Positions 48,358-60,682 of a DNA stretch of 64,000 nt are shown here, one piece after another. Both the position numbers and the translations under genes were made by a program. The stretch comes from Camillea tinctor (Eukaryota; Ascomycota; Sordariomycetes; Xylariales; Xylariaceae): NCBI GenBank assembly GCA_022578605.1, contig MU394055.1, forward strand, positions 190,902 to 254,901, given 5' to 3'. Under the pieces are notes generated by a model that had not been told where the DNA came from, ran no database searches, and saw only the letters and a list, made by a program, of their open reading frames with translations. Numbering within the stretch: position 1 is the first letter of the stretch; each line of letters begins with the position of its first letter.

Positions 48358-49706
48358 CGCGATAGCTTCTGTTCAGAGGTTGGGAGGAAAAATAAAATAA
48401 AAAAATAAAAGATTAAGAATAATGAAAGAAGTGGAGGGAAAGAAGAAGCAGACGGAAGAATCAGGGTCTGAGTTTAAGTAGGTATCTAGTAGGTAAGTAC
48501 CTAGGTACTGGGTACTACTTTAATCTTCGGTCTTTCAGAGTTTAAGAACGCTGTAGATTATGTAATGCATGTATGATGTAGTTTAGGTAGTATGTAGTAG
48601 TACTACTAGTAGATTAGGTCCATGGTTTAAGATGGGATGAAGCATCGTGTAAGTCAAAGAGAGATTTAGAGGGGGATTCAAAAGTTTATATAACCTATAG
48701 TAGAAGGCAACCTAGGTACATACTGTAGATACCTTTACAAACAACGTCAGTAGATAGGTATAAGTCAGGTAACCTAGGTTAGGTCAGACCAACTACTATG
48801 TAGGTAAATAATACGCCATATCTATGTAATAATTAACTCAACATAAAGGATTGATTGTCAAACACAAAAGTGAGGAACATCTAATTTGTGCAGCATATCC
48901 TCCCACCCAGCATTCTCGCATTGTAAGCATCAAAGCCGATCAATGGTGCAATAATGTCCGATCAAGGATGGTTGCCCCCCGATTTACGGCTTGCCGAGTA
49001 CCGTCACGAGCCCGTTTGATAGGGAAAAATTAGGTAAAATATCATATTTATCGAGTGAACCCCACCTAAAGCTCTTAATATTATTGTACTGTATTGTATT
49101 GCATTGCACATACATTGCACATACTACTACAGCACATACAATAGAACGAGCGGGTTCTGATCTTTTACCATTACCCCGCAAAAGGCGCGCCTTTTTGAGG
49201 CCCGACAATAGGGGGGAATAGGTCTGTAAGTAAGCAACTGTGCCACCATGGAACTTCTTCACGATCCATTATGCCCGGCACGCAATTATTATTTGTTTAT
49301 TAAAATGCGGTTGATTATTAATTGGTTGGTCCTGGTCCTGTTTAGGTCCTCCCTTTTCTCCAAAGTCTAAGGTAAGAGTTACAACTGTATTGGTAACCAT
49401 TATTACGTCTTCTAGATGTCTTTTCTTTCTAGAACTTCGATCTCGGTCTTAACCTTGACTTGAGGCTCTGCTTGCTTGCCTGCTAGTCCCTGCCGTGCTC
49501 CGAGTCTCCAGTCGTCAGATTATCATAGTCCCGTCGTATAACCAGTCGTTTGATGGGCACGCTGCCGTCTGCAGAAGCTAAACCTCCCGTGTTGCGCTTA
49601 TACAGTGTCGTGCGTACCCAAGAAATACATATGTCGTACATAGTAAAACCCCTATCCACGAACGCCTCTCCAAAATGCATCTTGCCTTCTATTTCGGCCA
49701 CCGCTC
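48358..49706. other. intergenic region
   Basis: This spacer of about 1.35 kb holds the OXP1 promoter side. It is rich in TAGGTA words and has a perfect copy of TAACCTAGGTTA at 48770-48781. An ORF at 49483-49710 overlaps the end of the MDM1-like gene and is probably 3' UTR. No gene is supported. Confidence 0.5.
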
Positions 49707-52700
49707 TCAATGCGTAATGACTCGCACCGCTTGCAGGATAATCCCAAAGAAGATACCTCTTGCCACCTCTTCAATCTGTAGACAGTCGAAGACCCGTCCC
49801 AGAGCCTCGCTCGTGGCTGACTGACCCATGATGCCCATCAATGCCGCCGGCACGCTGCCCTGTATAAACAACTTGCGTGCCTTCACCCTAAGCTCTTCTT
49901 TCTCTTCGGCAGATAACTCCGCTGGCCATGCCTTTCGCTCTTCTTCCGTTGGCAAAGAGTTCTCTCGAAGCTTACGCAAGTGTGTCGCAATGCCTTCATC
50001 CGACGTGTTGGCCTCGAGAACAGACTCCTGGATAAGAGACTGGATAGATACGAGGGATGGATTCCCGGGTCGAAGCAGGAACGATTTCGCGGCGGTCAAG
50101 AGCGTTCTACGAATATTCCATGCCGAAGACAGAGTGTAAAGTTCGTTGATAACAGCGAACAAAAGTTCCACAGCCACGCGGGTTTCGTTTTCAGAGAGAG
50201 GTGAAAACTGCTTGCTTAGCCGCTTAGGATTCCCACTCATGTGTAATGGTTTGTCTTGGTGGCTTGAAGCAAGCGAACGGGTAGGAGATGTGAGGGAAGT
50301 GTTATTGTGTGGGGTTTGTGGAGACATGAGCCTCGAGTTTCCATCGAGGCTATAGCGCGTGCTCACAGGAGAACCGTAGTCATCACTGATCTCGTTCGGC
50401 GGCGGCGGCAGTTTTAAATTGCTGAGACTAGTTTCGGATGGTGACCTTAACGGTGACCGCAATGCGGCCGTACTCGAAGCCCGGCTATGAACTCTACTGC
50501 TTGCACCACTGACTGACCTCCGCTCCCAGCGATCGGCCCTTGCGGGGTGTAACGCATCTTGTTCCGGATCCGCTTGGTAGCTGGGCCGCCGTTCCATGGG
50601 TGCTATCTTGCTTGGTTGCACCGAAATGATAGATGATCTTTGACTGTCCAGACTATCTCTAGAAATCTTGGACCCAGTCGTCGAAGTAGTGCTGTCTACC
50701 CTCGGGAGAACAGGCAACGAGACAGGTCTGGCATTCGTAGGGCTAACCGAGCCGTTGGTCTGGTTCGCCTGATTGTCTTGCAGGATTGAAGTTGCCGATC
50801 TCTTGGGGCCGAGCCCGATGTTGTTAAACACTCCCGTGACGCCGCCCATGACTACTTTGCCACTATCAAAGGCCCCTTTGGGCGCATTCTGGAGGGCACC
50901 AAGCACCCCCTTACCCATAGATTCGAAAGAGAATCCTCGAGTTGTAGCCATTTTAGTTTCTTGAGCCTTATCAAGAAAACGTTTCATGGCCTCCGATTCC
51001 GCTAATGGTTTCTCGGCGCAAGCCGTGCGCACATATCTTTCAATCTCGCCGCGTAATGATGACCTTGTGTGCAACTTCCAGCTAGGGAAGTTCGCATACG
51101 CCTCTAGGAACGCGGTAGCGCCTGAGATATTTGCGATCCTCCGTAAACTTTCGTGAAGACCCTCAAATTGAACATACGTTTTCATGATCATCCAACCAGG
51201 ATGTTGAGAGGACGATGGCTCAATTTGTATTAGATATTCCCAGTTAGGTTTGCCCCGCAATCGGGCCTTGTCGTTGATAGACTCATCATGAATAGTAATA
51301 GTGGCATTATGTAAAGTAAGAGGAGGTGGTTTGCGAGATTCGTCATCGTCCTCAGTCTCTTCCTGGGCCGGCGGAACAAGTTGATCAAAGCTTGTAAAGC
51401 GTTGATGGGACGAGTTCGTCTCTTGTTTCCCGGTGGACACTGGCGAGCCGTTGGAAGGCAGGTCTGTGGTTGATACTGAAGTGAGAGGAGAGTTGACTAC
51501 ACCCGGCTTGGCTTCGACTTTCTCTTGTTCCGCTTTTCTCGCTGCTGTCTTTGGGTCTACGATGGGCTCTTTCGAAATCTCCGAAGGAACGCTGCTTTCC
51601 TTTGTGTCGTTCTCCGTGATAATATTGAGGCCCGAAGCGGTTGTGCTATTCCTGTTGGATCCTTCTTTTGCCTTGTCCGCCTCAGCAATCATCTGGTTCA
51701 TCCTCTTCATCTCCTCCATAGCCCTCTCCATTTCCTCGTCGGCTTTAGACAACTTCTTCTTGTGGGTCTGTTCCTTCCGTCGTGCCCGATCCAACTCATA
51801 AGAATTACGGTTGCCTCTAGACAGACCTATGTTCCCGACATTACCATCCACATCGCCAAAGGCTTTCTGGTCTTGTATAGCCTCATCAATGGCCTGGGAA
51901 AGATCCGTCTCTCCGGACTCCAGAAGATAGACGATCCAGCCATTGATCCATTCTGCCTTGGAGCATGTCTGCAGAGTGCCTTCGAGAATGATACTGGACA
52001 GGATCTCTCTCAGAAATATCCTGGCCGGATCGCAATCATACGCAGATCTATCCAAGAAGCTAAGGAGGTCCTCGGCGACCATCTTAAACTTGCTAGCCTG
52101 CTGCTTCTGGTTGAGTAAATTGGACAAAGGAGCTTCGGTGTTCGCAGCCAAATAATTATAGATGGCGTCGGCGGCGGTCATATTGGTGTCGGTGGGAAGT
52201 TCGGCGAAGGCGGAGGCCATCTCGGAAAAGAATACGATGATGATGGAGCAGGTGTGGGTGACAAAGTCAACAAAGGCATCGGCGGGACGCTTGCGTCGCA
52301 ATTGGTTGGACAAGGTCAAGACGAACTGGACGAGAACCTTGCGGCAGGATAGGGGGAAGGACTTGTCGGATGGCACGATGGGATTATACCACCAATTGAC
52401 GTAGTCGCGGATGACGGCATCGACAAGCTCATTCAGGGCCTCGCGGGTGTCTGGCTGGAAGTCATCGAAGCTATGAGCCAATGCCTCGGCATCGGCCTCC
52501 TCGTCCTGCTCGGATCTGGTGCTCAGCGATTTCGTTCTCGTTTCGAGCAGACGATCCAAGAAGTCATATCCCTTCTCGCCTCGTACGGCGCGGGCCACCT
52601 CAGGATGGCGGGATTCCCACGACACAAAGAGAGTTACACCGCCGAAAGCCCCGATGAGCAGGAGACCAACTTGGCCCAGGACGAAATACGTGGTAGCCGA

Positions 52701-53015
52701 GAGTCCGACGGCGATAGCTCCAAGCGTACCGGGGGTGGCTGTCGAGAAGAACTTGAGTGCTCTCGTGACAAGATCCGGATCATCCTGTTGACTACTCGAA
52801 CTCGAAGATGGAGGGGTATTTTTCTCTGGTGGACTCTCTGGTGGACTCGGTGTCTGTGTTGGTGGACTTGTCGGTGTCGGTGTTGCTAACGGTATTATGG
52901 GGGAGGGTTCGACGATCTCATGTAATTTAGTTGGCGCATCGTCTGATAGTTCTTTTGGTTCCTCTAACACGACGGCGGGGGAGACGCCTGGCTTTCCATC
53001 GTCGTCGGGAATCAT
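49707..53015 (-). CDS. MDM1: Mdm1-like PXA-PX-nexin protein (1102 aa)
   Basis: A sorting-nexin family protein that tethers the ER to the vacuole and lipid droplets in yeast (Mdm1/SNX13 group). It is a single exon. The upstream frame begins at a TTG, so ATG 53015 is used (MIPDDDGKPG). The order is: a Pro/Ser-rich N-terminus; one or two membrane helices near residues 96-133 (G-A-I-A-V-G-L-S-A-T-T-Y-F-V-L and following); a PXA domain from about 160 to 385; a Lys/Glu-rich coiled coil near 409-453; a PX domain near 571-685; a Ser-rich linker; and a C-terminal nexin domain from about 960. No RGS domain is visible, as in yeast Mdm1. An upstream non-coding or short coding exon cannot be excluded. It is divergent to SUB1. 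Confidence 0.88.
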   Translation of the reverse strand: MIPDDDGKPGVSPAVVLEEPKELSDDAPTKLHEIVEPSPIIPLATPTPTSPPTQTPSPPESPPEKNTPPSSSSSSQQDDPDLVTRALKFFSTATPGTLGAIAVGLSATTYFVLGQVGLLLIGAFGGVTLFVSWESRHPEVARAVRGEKGYDFLDRLLETRTKSLSTRSEQDEEADAEALAHSFDDFQPDTREALNELVDAVIRDYVNWWYNPIVPSDKSFPLSCRKVLVQFVLTLSNQLRRKRPADAFVDFVTHTCSIIIVFFSEMASAFAELPTDTNMTAADAIYNYLAANTEAPLSNLLNQKQQASKFKMVAEDLLSFLDRSAYDCDPARIFLREILSSIILEGTLQTCSKAEWINGWIVYLLESGETDLSQAIDEAIQDQKAFGDVDGNVGNIGLSRGNRNSYELDRARRKEQTHKKKLSKADEEMERAMEEMKRMNQMIAEADKAKEGSNRNSTTASGLNIITENDTKESSVPSEISKEPIVDPKTAARKAEQEKVEAKPGVVNSPLTSVSTTDLPSNGSPVSTGKQETNSSHQRFTSFDQLVPPAQEETEDDDESRKPPPLTLHNATITIHDESINDKARLRGKPNWEYLIQIEPSSSQHPGWMIMKTYVQFEGLHESLRRIANISGATAFLEAYANFPSWKLHTRSSLRGEIERYVRTACAEKPLAESEAMKRFLDKAQETKMATTRGFSFESMGKGVLGALQNAPKGAFDSGKVVMGGVTGVFNNIGLGPKRSATSILQDNQANQTNGSVSPTNARPVSLPVLPRVDSTTSTTGSKISRDSLDSQRSSIISVQPSKIAPMERRPSYQADPEQDALHPARADRWERRSVSGASSRVHSRASSTAALRSPLRSPSETSLSNLKLPPPPNEISDDYGSPVSTRYSLDGNSRLMSPQTPHNNTSLTSPTRSLASSHQDKPLHMSGNPKRLSKQFSPLSENETRVAVELLFAVINELYTLSSAWNIRRTLLTAAKSFLLRPGNPSLVSIQSLIQESVLEANTSDEGIATHLRKLRENSLPTEEERKAWPAELSAEEKEELRVKARKLFIQGSVPAALMGIMGQSATSEALGRVFDCLQIEEVARGIFFGIILQAVRVITH

Positions 53016-54302
53016 TGGGACTGAACAGGAGGGAATGGGAATTTCTAGGTTAGGGGCCAAGTTGATGACACATGTCAGGTAACGTTTTGAGAAGTGTGTG
53101 GTCTGTTTAATATAAAAACACCCCAACCGAGCAATGGCCGCCTGCAGACAAGGTGATGTGCATGTGGTGGTAGGTTGTGTGTATGTAAGAGTGAGAAGTA
53201 GGGGAACGATTAATTGACGTATGGGGGAATAATAATCTATGGGGTAAGTACTACCTAGGTATTAAGGTAGTACGAAGGGGAGAGAACAATTAGGTAAACA
53301 ATTCAAGATTATTTTCTTTTTTTTTTAAAAAAAAAAAAGAAGAAGAAGAAAATGGGTGAATTAAAAGAATATGGTTTCGTAATCGATGTTAAACTTGTTT
53401 CGAGATAGGCAATTCGATATTTTTGGCGATTGAAACCAGGATTCCCAACGATAATCTGATAGATTCCTTGCTTGTATTGTTGAACCATAGCACTAATCCG
53501 ATGTTAGCGTGTCCCGTAGCGAGGAAAGACCTGGCCTCTTAGTGCTAGTTAAACTTTGGGGGCCTGAAACTATGTGTTAGGGTAGTAGTGTACTAGGTTA
53601 GTAGTCAGTGTAGTAGTATTTCCCCATGTTTAGTGTAGTGTACCTAGTGGGTTATCATATGTGATTTTAATTGTTAAACAGGGTAAGTCTTAAGGTCTCG
53701 CCCTGCTGTAGCTGCGCTCGGAGCATTTCCTTGGTGATGAATTATTCGGGTTACCCTACACGTAATAGCACGACAGCATTACTTATCCATTCCATTATTG
53801 GATGTACATACGTACATGCAGAACACTAGGTTACATAGGTACACTTTGGAATGCAGAGGGCACTAAATGCACTAAACGCACTACCACTACACCCAAGACT
53901 GCCATGGCAGATCGCTAGTGCCGTTACATTCATTCATCGCGTCTTCCCTTTCAGTATTATAGTAGTAGGTAGTACTACCTACCTCTTGACCGCGTCTGCC
54001 CCACCCTTATAACCGTGACGTCTTTTTTTTTTTTTTTCCCCAGCTCGCCTTTACAGCTTCGTGCATGCAAAGACCTCTTTATATACATAATTAAATTAGT
54101 TAACCTTATAGGTCACACTTATACTTCTTTACCTACCTACCTACTTCACGATAACCTATATCAACTACATAACCTACATAACCTACAAAACCTAGAGGTC
54201 TAACCATATATCCTCCAAAGATTGAAACACCAAATCCTACCGACAACTCAAACCTCTTCCCTATACATAGTCTTCTAATCATTACCACCGCGCACAAGCA
54301 AG
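53016..54302. other. divergent MDM1/SUB1 intergenic region
   Basis: This spacer of about 1.3 kb is shared by two genes. It carries a near-perfect T10/A12 palindrome at 53311-53344 followed by GAA triplets, repeated TAGTAG/TAGGTA words, a T-run at 54024-54038 and an AC-rich leader before SUB1. No gene is supported. Confidence 0.5.
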
Positions 54303-54979
54303 ATGGGGAAAACCAAGAATCTCAAGCGATCGCGTCGCGAAGCCGAAGATGAAGATGTGTTGAGCGACGACGAAGTCACCACAAAGTCGAACAAGAAGAC
54401 CAAGAAGACCAAGACCTCCGCATCGGCCAATTCCGGCAAGGATGACGATGGCAATTCATTTTGGAGTGTAAGCACCTGCTTAGCCTACCTATTTTATACG
54501 CCTGCCTTTCCAGAGAGAAAGACCCAATCACTAACACACACGGCCTTTCTCGTATAGCTTGGTGGTACGCGCCGCATCACCATCTCCGGCTTCAAGGGCA
54601 AGACCTATGTGAATATCCGAGAGTACTACACCGACGCATCCGGGGATCTCAAGCCAGGCAAGAAGGTGTGTTATAGTCTCGTCCCCGTTGTACTCCGTTG
54701 TGACATTCCGGCTAATTGCCCCCCGTTCTGCAGGGTATCATGCTGACCCCGGAGCAATACAACGCCCTGCTCGAGAATATCCCTGCTATCAACGCCGAGA
54801 TGCAGTCCAAAGGTCACGCGACACCCGACATCTCATCTTCCAGTGCCTCCGCCCCAGCCGTGGATTCCCCCAAGAAAGCTGCGGCTCCCAAGGACAAGCA
54901 GGCCAAGAAGAAGAAGGCCAACATCGAAGCCACCAGTGAGGAAGATGACGAAGACGAGGAAGAGCAGGATTCGGATTAG
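54303..54979 (+). CDS. SUB1: SUB1/PC4 transcriptional coactivator (172 aa)
   Basis: A single-stranded-DNA-binding coactivator that acts with RNA polymerase II and TFIIB in the nucleus. Exons are 54303-54467, 54558-54665 and 54734-54979, all phase 0; introns are 90 and 68 nt. The N-terminal ~50 residues are basic/acidic and low-complexity (K-K-T-K-K-T-K). The PC4 core is about residues 53-115: F-W-S / L-G-G-T-R-R-I-T-I-S-G-F-K-G-K-T-Y-V-N-I-R-E-Y-Y, then G-I-M-L-T-P-E-Q-Y-N-A-L-L. The tail is Lys-rich and then highly acidic, ending E-E-E-Q-D-S-D. The first intron cuts directly before the conserved L-G-G-T-R-R, and the second before G-I-M-L-T. The longer acidic tail is typical of fungi. Confidence 0.95.
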
Positions 54980-57900
54980 ATCTTCATCCGCTCATGAAAC
55001 ATGATTCTACGAGCTCTTTTGTTATCGCCGGCTGTAAGATCTGTTGGGTTTCTCCTGGGCTCTACGAGCATGGCACTGGCTAGTTCCTTCAGAGTCGTTC
55101 GACAAGGAGTTCAAATTGCGTGCTTGCTCTTACGGCATTGAATTTCGAGGGTTATTGGTGAGGTTGTTAGAGGATAAGTCTGGTTTCAGAGCAGATAAGG
55201 CGGCTTGAAATTAATAATAATGATACCCATTGCTGTACAGATTCCTCTCAGTTGGCTAGAAACTACTTGACACAGAGGATGAAAATAGCAGCTACCTCTT
55301 CTTCTGCTGACTAGCCCTCCAGTTTATAAGCCTTTATTTCGTGCTTGAACATTATGTACCCTCAAACTGACCCCCCTCAACTCATCAGTCTATTCGTTAA
55401 TTATCATACGCAGGGCGCTATAGGCACGACTTAGCTTACCAGCCTCATCGCCATGCCGCACAAGTTAACCGCGCTTGTCGTGCCACCGTTCACCAATTGG
55501 TGATATAAGACTCCACCAGGGCTTGCCGTAAGGGTTCGCGATGAACTAGGAGACCCAGGAGGTCACTGGACCCATTGAGTTCATGACACGAAAGAATGCT
55601 TCGGGTCCTCTGTTCTGCCTTCCTCATTACAGCCTCCGAACAGTAACGTTGAACCAAACCCAGGTCATCTTGGTACGGTTTCAACACCTAGCCTCATATC
55701 GTAGGGAGAAACCCTCAAAGGATCTTCTATGCCCTGGGTCAAAATAGACCGAGACTTGTTGCCGTCGATAGCCTCGACGTTCTCGCTCTTCGATAGCACG
55801 ATATCCACGAGCCACGTTGTGCAGAGTTAAGAAGCAAAACGCAAAGAGAGGTTTTGCTTCCCCGAGATCGCACCCACGATGCCTCTTCTCACATTTCAGC
55901 CTCAACATAGGGGGGGATTAGTTCGTGAATCCGCTAGCACCGTGCCATTAACTGCCTTCATCCCCCAAAAGATACATAGAAGGGACTTCTATCTCCAGCA
56001 GAGGTACAATAGGTCGTCATCGACATGTACTAGGGCTCTGGGTGTCGGCCTATCAAGGTACATTTACTTGTCTCCCTCGAGCCAGACACCTCCTAGGTTA
56101 GATGAATCCATAAAAGAGAAAAGGAACAATCTCATTACGAGTCTCATATGCCACGTAAACCCTATGTGGCACAGGCTCGCTGGTCTTGCCAGGACGTCTT
56201 GGTGCGTAGCGGACATCCGGACAAGTTATTCTCGGTCTGGGAGAAGAAGGGGAAGACGTTCGGGTTGTTCCCTCCACTCTCTCTCTCTCTCTCTCTTCAG
56301 TACGGCCCGAGAAAAACCAGGGGACTCGGTACGTTCGAGTTTGGGTATCACCCGCCAGACAAATGAAACAAGGAACACTCTTGTGTCCCTAGTGCTCGGT
56401 CGGTCATGCTGCTGCTAGGTTACGGTCTCAATAACTTCTGGTGTAGCATCCGTGGATGGGATGTTCCGCTCTGTTTTTGCTGCCCTTAGACAAACGCAAC
56501 CGTTGTCTATTCAAGTTTTGTAGGCGATATCCATATTCTAAAGAGTATATTTCATTAGAACAGTAGGTTAAAGAAGGTGGAGGTCGTCCATGGAAATGCG
56601 TGTTTGTGCCTGCTTAACAGTTCCCGTTATTTATTTCAGCTATGTCACGAGCACACGAGGCTCAGATTGAACCAATCGCACCCCCCTTTTTTCGTTCATA
56701 GAGGTTCAATGAGTACGATACATATTCGATGATAAGCCATATCTATATAACACATACCCAGGTCAACAGGATTAAAGAAAGGGGGTTGTGAATAAACTAT
56801 TAAAAAGTCAAGAGAAGGTATCCCTTATTACGCGACAATCATAGTTGTGTCCGTAACGTATTGCAAATATATATATATAGACTACCTTGTGTACATGGAT
56901 GCAAGCTAGGTAGTTGTGAGAGAGGCTAGGACTGGTTAGACGTGCTACGTATGCCTTGATCCCACGCCCTTGACCTCTTCCGAATTTACTACTCACTAGC
57001 CTTCTTTTCTTCTTTCAAGTCAAATTACTTTTACTAGGAAATCGTCGTAGAAAATTCCATCCCTTAATTTCTCTCACACCGCTGGTTCATCTTATACCAA
57101 TCCCATAATATCCTATCTTGTCGCTAAGATTACGAGAGCAGCAAGCAAGCCACGCAAACTTATCAAATATCCGAACCAACCAGTTTATTTAAAATATATG
57201 CTTAGGTGCCCTTCTTCGATCATCCATTGAACAATCTGGGGGAGGAGAGTGGGGGGGGAAGAAGGAGAGAGGGGCAACATTACGCGCCATGTTTCTCGAT
57301 GAGTAACAGTTGATCTGGAGCGTCACACCGGGCATCAGGCGAGGCATCTTCGGTGTAGCACGGAGGAGGGGCAGAAAAGCGGAAGAAGCCATGATATAGA
57401 TTAAAAAGAAAGAGGAGGAAACAGGGTTTTACTATGTTTACGTGTACAAGAGATCATGATAGGGCATAGGGCAATAAAATGTTAGTCAAGTCTTGTTTCC
57501 TCTCCTTCAGTTTAGGTAGCTAATTCAACACGTGGGTAACCTATCACTTAACGCTTATTATCTGACCTGACGGCGGTGAGCCCCCGGATACTGTGGGTGT
57601 CATATAAGGGGTGAGCTTGGTGAATTAAAAGAAAAAGGAATAAATAAGGGGGAGTGGGGGAATTAAATAAGACAAGGCGTCAGGTAGCACGATGATAGCA
57701 CACGCATGTTTCCATGGCATATAGGGTACAGGCAGCATGGAGTAGCTATATACTATCATGAGCTGAGCTGTCAAACCACAAACAAGCAGCTGTCTACGGG
57801 CAGGTGATCAGGCACAATACACAGAACATTTTTCCTTGCTCTAGTAAATAAGGGTGGGCATAAAGATCGCACACCCTGATCATGATAATAACCACTCATC

Positions 57901-60682
57901 TAAAATCCCCTTTCTCCTCCACCCCTCCCCCTTTCCTTTCTGCTATAGGTCAATGTCTCCTACTCATCTGCTTCAGCAAAGTGTTATTTTCATCACAACC
58001 GGATGTTTCCCCATTGGATATTCTTCACTTGTCAACTCTGCGCCGTGGGAAAAGAAAAAAAAGGGGGAGGTTGTGGGAAGGGAAGAAAGGAGAGAGATGT
58101 GAGGTGACATGCTCGTTTCCACGATACTGAAACGCACATCCCGGATCGTCATTCAAAGTTCAAATTTACCCGTGTACCCAGCAGTACGGTTTTCCCATAT
58201 CATTTTATGTAGGTATTAGCCGCCGAGATGCATCCAAACAAGCGCTCTGTCGCCGCATATCTTCTTCCCTCGTCCCTGGTTCCCCCCTTTAGACAACGAC
58301 GTCATTTGACTTTAGCAATTACGAGATGACTACGGAGTATTAGGGGGTGATATGATTGACAACAACAAAACAAGTCTTTCGGCCTCATTCTCACCACTCT
58401 TCCTAGTGTTTTCATATAAAAAAAGAAGAAAAAACACCACACACCCCTAATTTCTATATTAATAAATTTCCCCGCCCCTCTCTTGTGTCTTCCCCCCTAC
58501 ACCCTGATCCACTACATCAGCCTAATTATTACACACCTAGTATAACTTAGCTCAGCAAGATGGGGAAAAAAAAAACTAAACTTTATATTCTAAGGCAATT
58601 CTTATTCCTTTTCCTAATGGGGAAGGTGTGTATAAAGAAGGCAGAAAGAACCCAAGAAAAAGCCGTTCTACAGACCACCGGGCCGTGGCGTCGTTGTACG
58701 ACGTATAAGGGTGGGTGACTAGAGAAGTAGCAGAACTAAAAACAAATACGCCAATGGCTACTAACCAAGTAGGTACTGATGGGATCTGTATGAGATTGTA
58801 GTAGGTAGGCCATCGTTAGTCGACATGACCATGTATGCTTGAATATCACTCTTTTATTCTCACAATGATTACCATATCTTTTTCTTGATACAACGGGGAA
58901 GGGCATTCACGAGTATTCCCCTTATACAAACAATCCGAAACTATCTGCTCATATATATATATATATATATATATCCACGTCCCTACCTACCTATCTACAC
59001 GCCAAACAACGGAACGGAGCAATGGCCGTTCAAGATTAGATTGGGGGCCGGTGGCGAAGATAGAACGAAGACTCTCCTTATGCTGTGTGAGCCTGTGTTT
59101 AACACCATAGGACTTGGAGGTTGTGCCCTCGACTAATGCAAAAAGGTGGGGAGGTGAGTAGGTGAGATGTAGGTAGATAAACCAGGTACTTATCTACCTA
59201 CGCATATTTCGTACATACATGGCTCCCTTTCCGTATGTGTAACTCGCTTACTGGATGAAATGATATCCATCCCTCTCACCCTATAACGGGGGGCTGAGAG
59301 ACAAGGTGGTAAGAATAACTGGGTCTATCCAACCCACATTGTTAGGTGTTGAAAAGGTACATTGGGTAGAAATCTAATTACCTAGGAACTTACACTACGA
59401 AGAGGGTGAGGCAGATGGGGGAAGAGGGGGGGAAGGGGGGAATTGGAAAACTGGCAAATACGACAATCCATATCTATTGCTCCTGGATCATATATTTTCT
59501 TGTAATTTGTACGACACAGAGAACAACACTAAGTAACGAACATGGGCAAGGGAGAGAAAAGAGAGGCGACTGGAACGATCGAACTAAGTGACCCCAACGA
59601 TGATGTCGCACAGGGTGGATTGCTGTACTGCCGGGAGGGCTGGCCTCGAGCTGGGTGGCCCGACCCTTCCATTCGCATTGGAGCACAATACCTAATTGTA
59701 CAGATCTACACATACCAGTCCAAGTTAGCCAGGTTGTCAATACTTCGAAGGAAATAACAAAAGGGATAACGTAACATAATGGATAGTACTAGATGAAGAT
59801 GAACAATTCCTACAGCTGCCTCTGACGATAGTTTGTTTATACAAATCCCCTTGACAAGATGTATGTTTGAGTGTACGTCCCTAAGTCACCTAAAATTCAA
59901 AAAAAATCCACATATCGAGAGACGCATTTAAACGGCTAAATAAATGATACCATTGGCCAGTGGGTTTTTTGTATGTAGCTCAGTATCTAAAATTCACTGT
60001 GTATCAAGCAAAGCTTTTAATCCTTCATCGAGTTTCGTGACCATGATACCAGAAGACATTTCCAACACACGCCCAGTGACACCGCACCTTTTGGTGAAAA
60101 GAAAATGGGGTCATTCATCATGTCGTAAACTAGGAAATAAATAAATAAAAAAACCAGTACGTTGGTGCCACCAGCATGCCATCCCGGCCCACTGGTGGAT
60201 GTAATCAACAAAGTAAAAACAAAGCTGCCTCGGTCATGAACATCGCCCGCCTAGAAATCGTGATAGGCGGGACTTTTCTTTTTTCCATTGGTCGAGTATC
60301 TCGTGGTCAGCGTGAAAAAAAAAAGGATATGGAGATTGACATGGTCTCCAAGAATTAAGTTCCACCATGCGACGCATCAATTCGTGAAGCATTTACACGG
60401 CCATGAGCGGCATTTAAAACAATCAAGAATGGAGTCGTAATTTTCGTCATCGTAGCTTCTGGTGGTTGGTGGAAATATGCTGATGATGAGTCGTCGCAGC
60501 GAATACAAAAAAATAATACGAAGGGAATCGAAGGAGCGTAGCTGTTTTGTGCGGCAAAACCATGCCACTCTATCGCAACAGGATTCTATCCTGACGAGTT
60601 CATATCTCGCACGTAGAAACCACAACACCAGGATTAATGCGCAAAGTCGAATTCTAAAACATCGACAGACAAAACGTGAATG
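54980..60682. other. 5.7 kb gene-free convergent region
   Basis: This is the largest spacer in the window, between the 3' ends of SUB1 and stuA. It holds a CT run at 56277-56296, a 24-bp TA run at 58951-58974, G- and A-rich tracts, and TAGGTA words. ORFs at 55490-55908 (minus) and 55879-56418 (plus) have no recognisable domain. It could contain non-coding transcripts or a decayed gene, but nothing is supported. Confidence 0.45.
58951..58974. repeat. TA microsatellite
   Basis: Twelve uninterrupted AT dinucleotides lie in the large gene-free spacer. Confidence 0.9.

Noticed and set aside
49483..49710. 75-codon ORF overlapping the end of MDM1
   Set aside because: The MDM1-like protein already ends at a natural family C-terminus, so this is most likely 3' untranslated sequence.
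53016..53126. 37-residue extension of the MDM1-like protein
   Set aside because: The extension starts at TTG and has no ATG; the first ATG is at 53015.
55490..55908. Two abutting minus-strand ORFs (75 and 65 codons)
   Set aside because: The first has an ATG but the second starts at GTG. There is no recognisable domain and no intron that joins them cleanly. Kept only as a possible relic.
55879..56418. 179-codon plus-strand ORF
   Set aside because: Its translation is Arg/Ser-rich without a domain and runs through a CT microsatellite. There are no splice or leader features.
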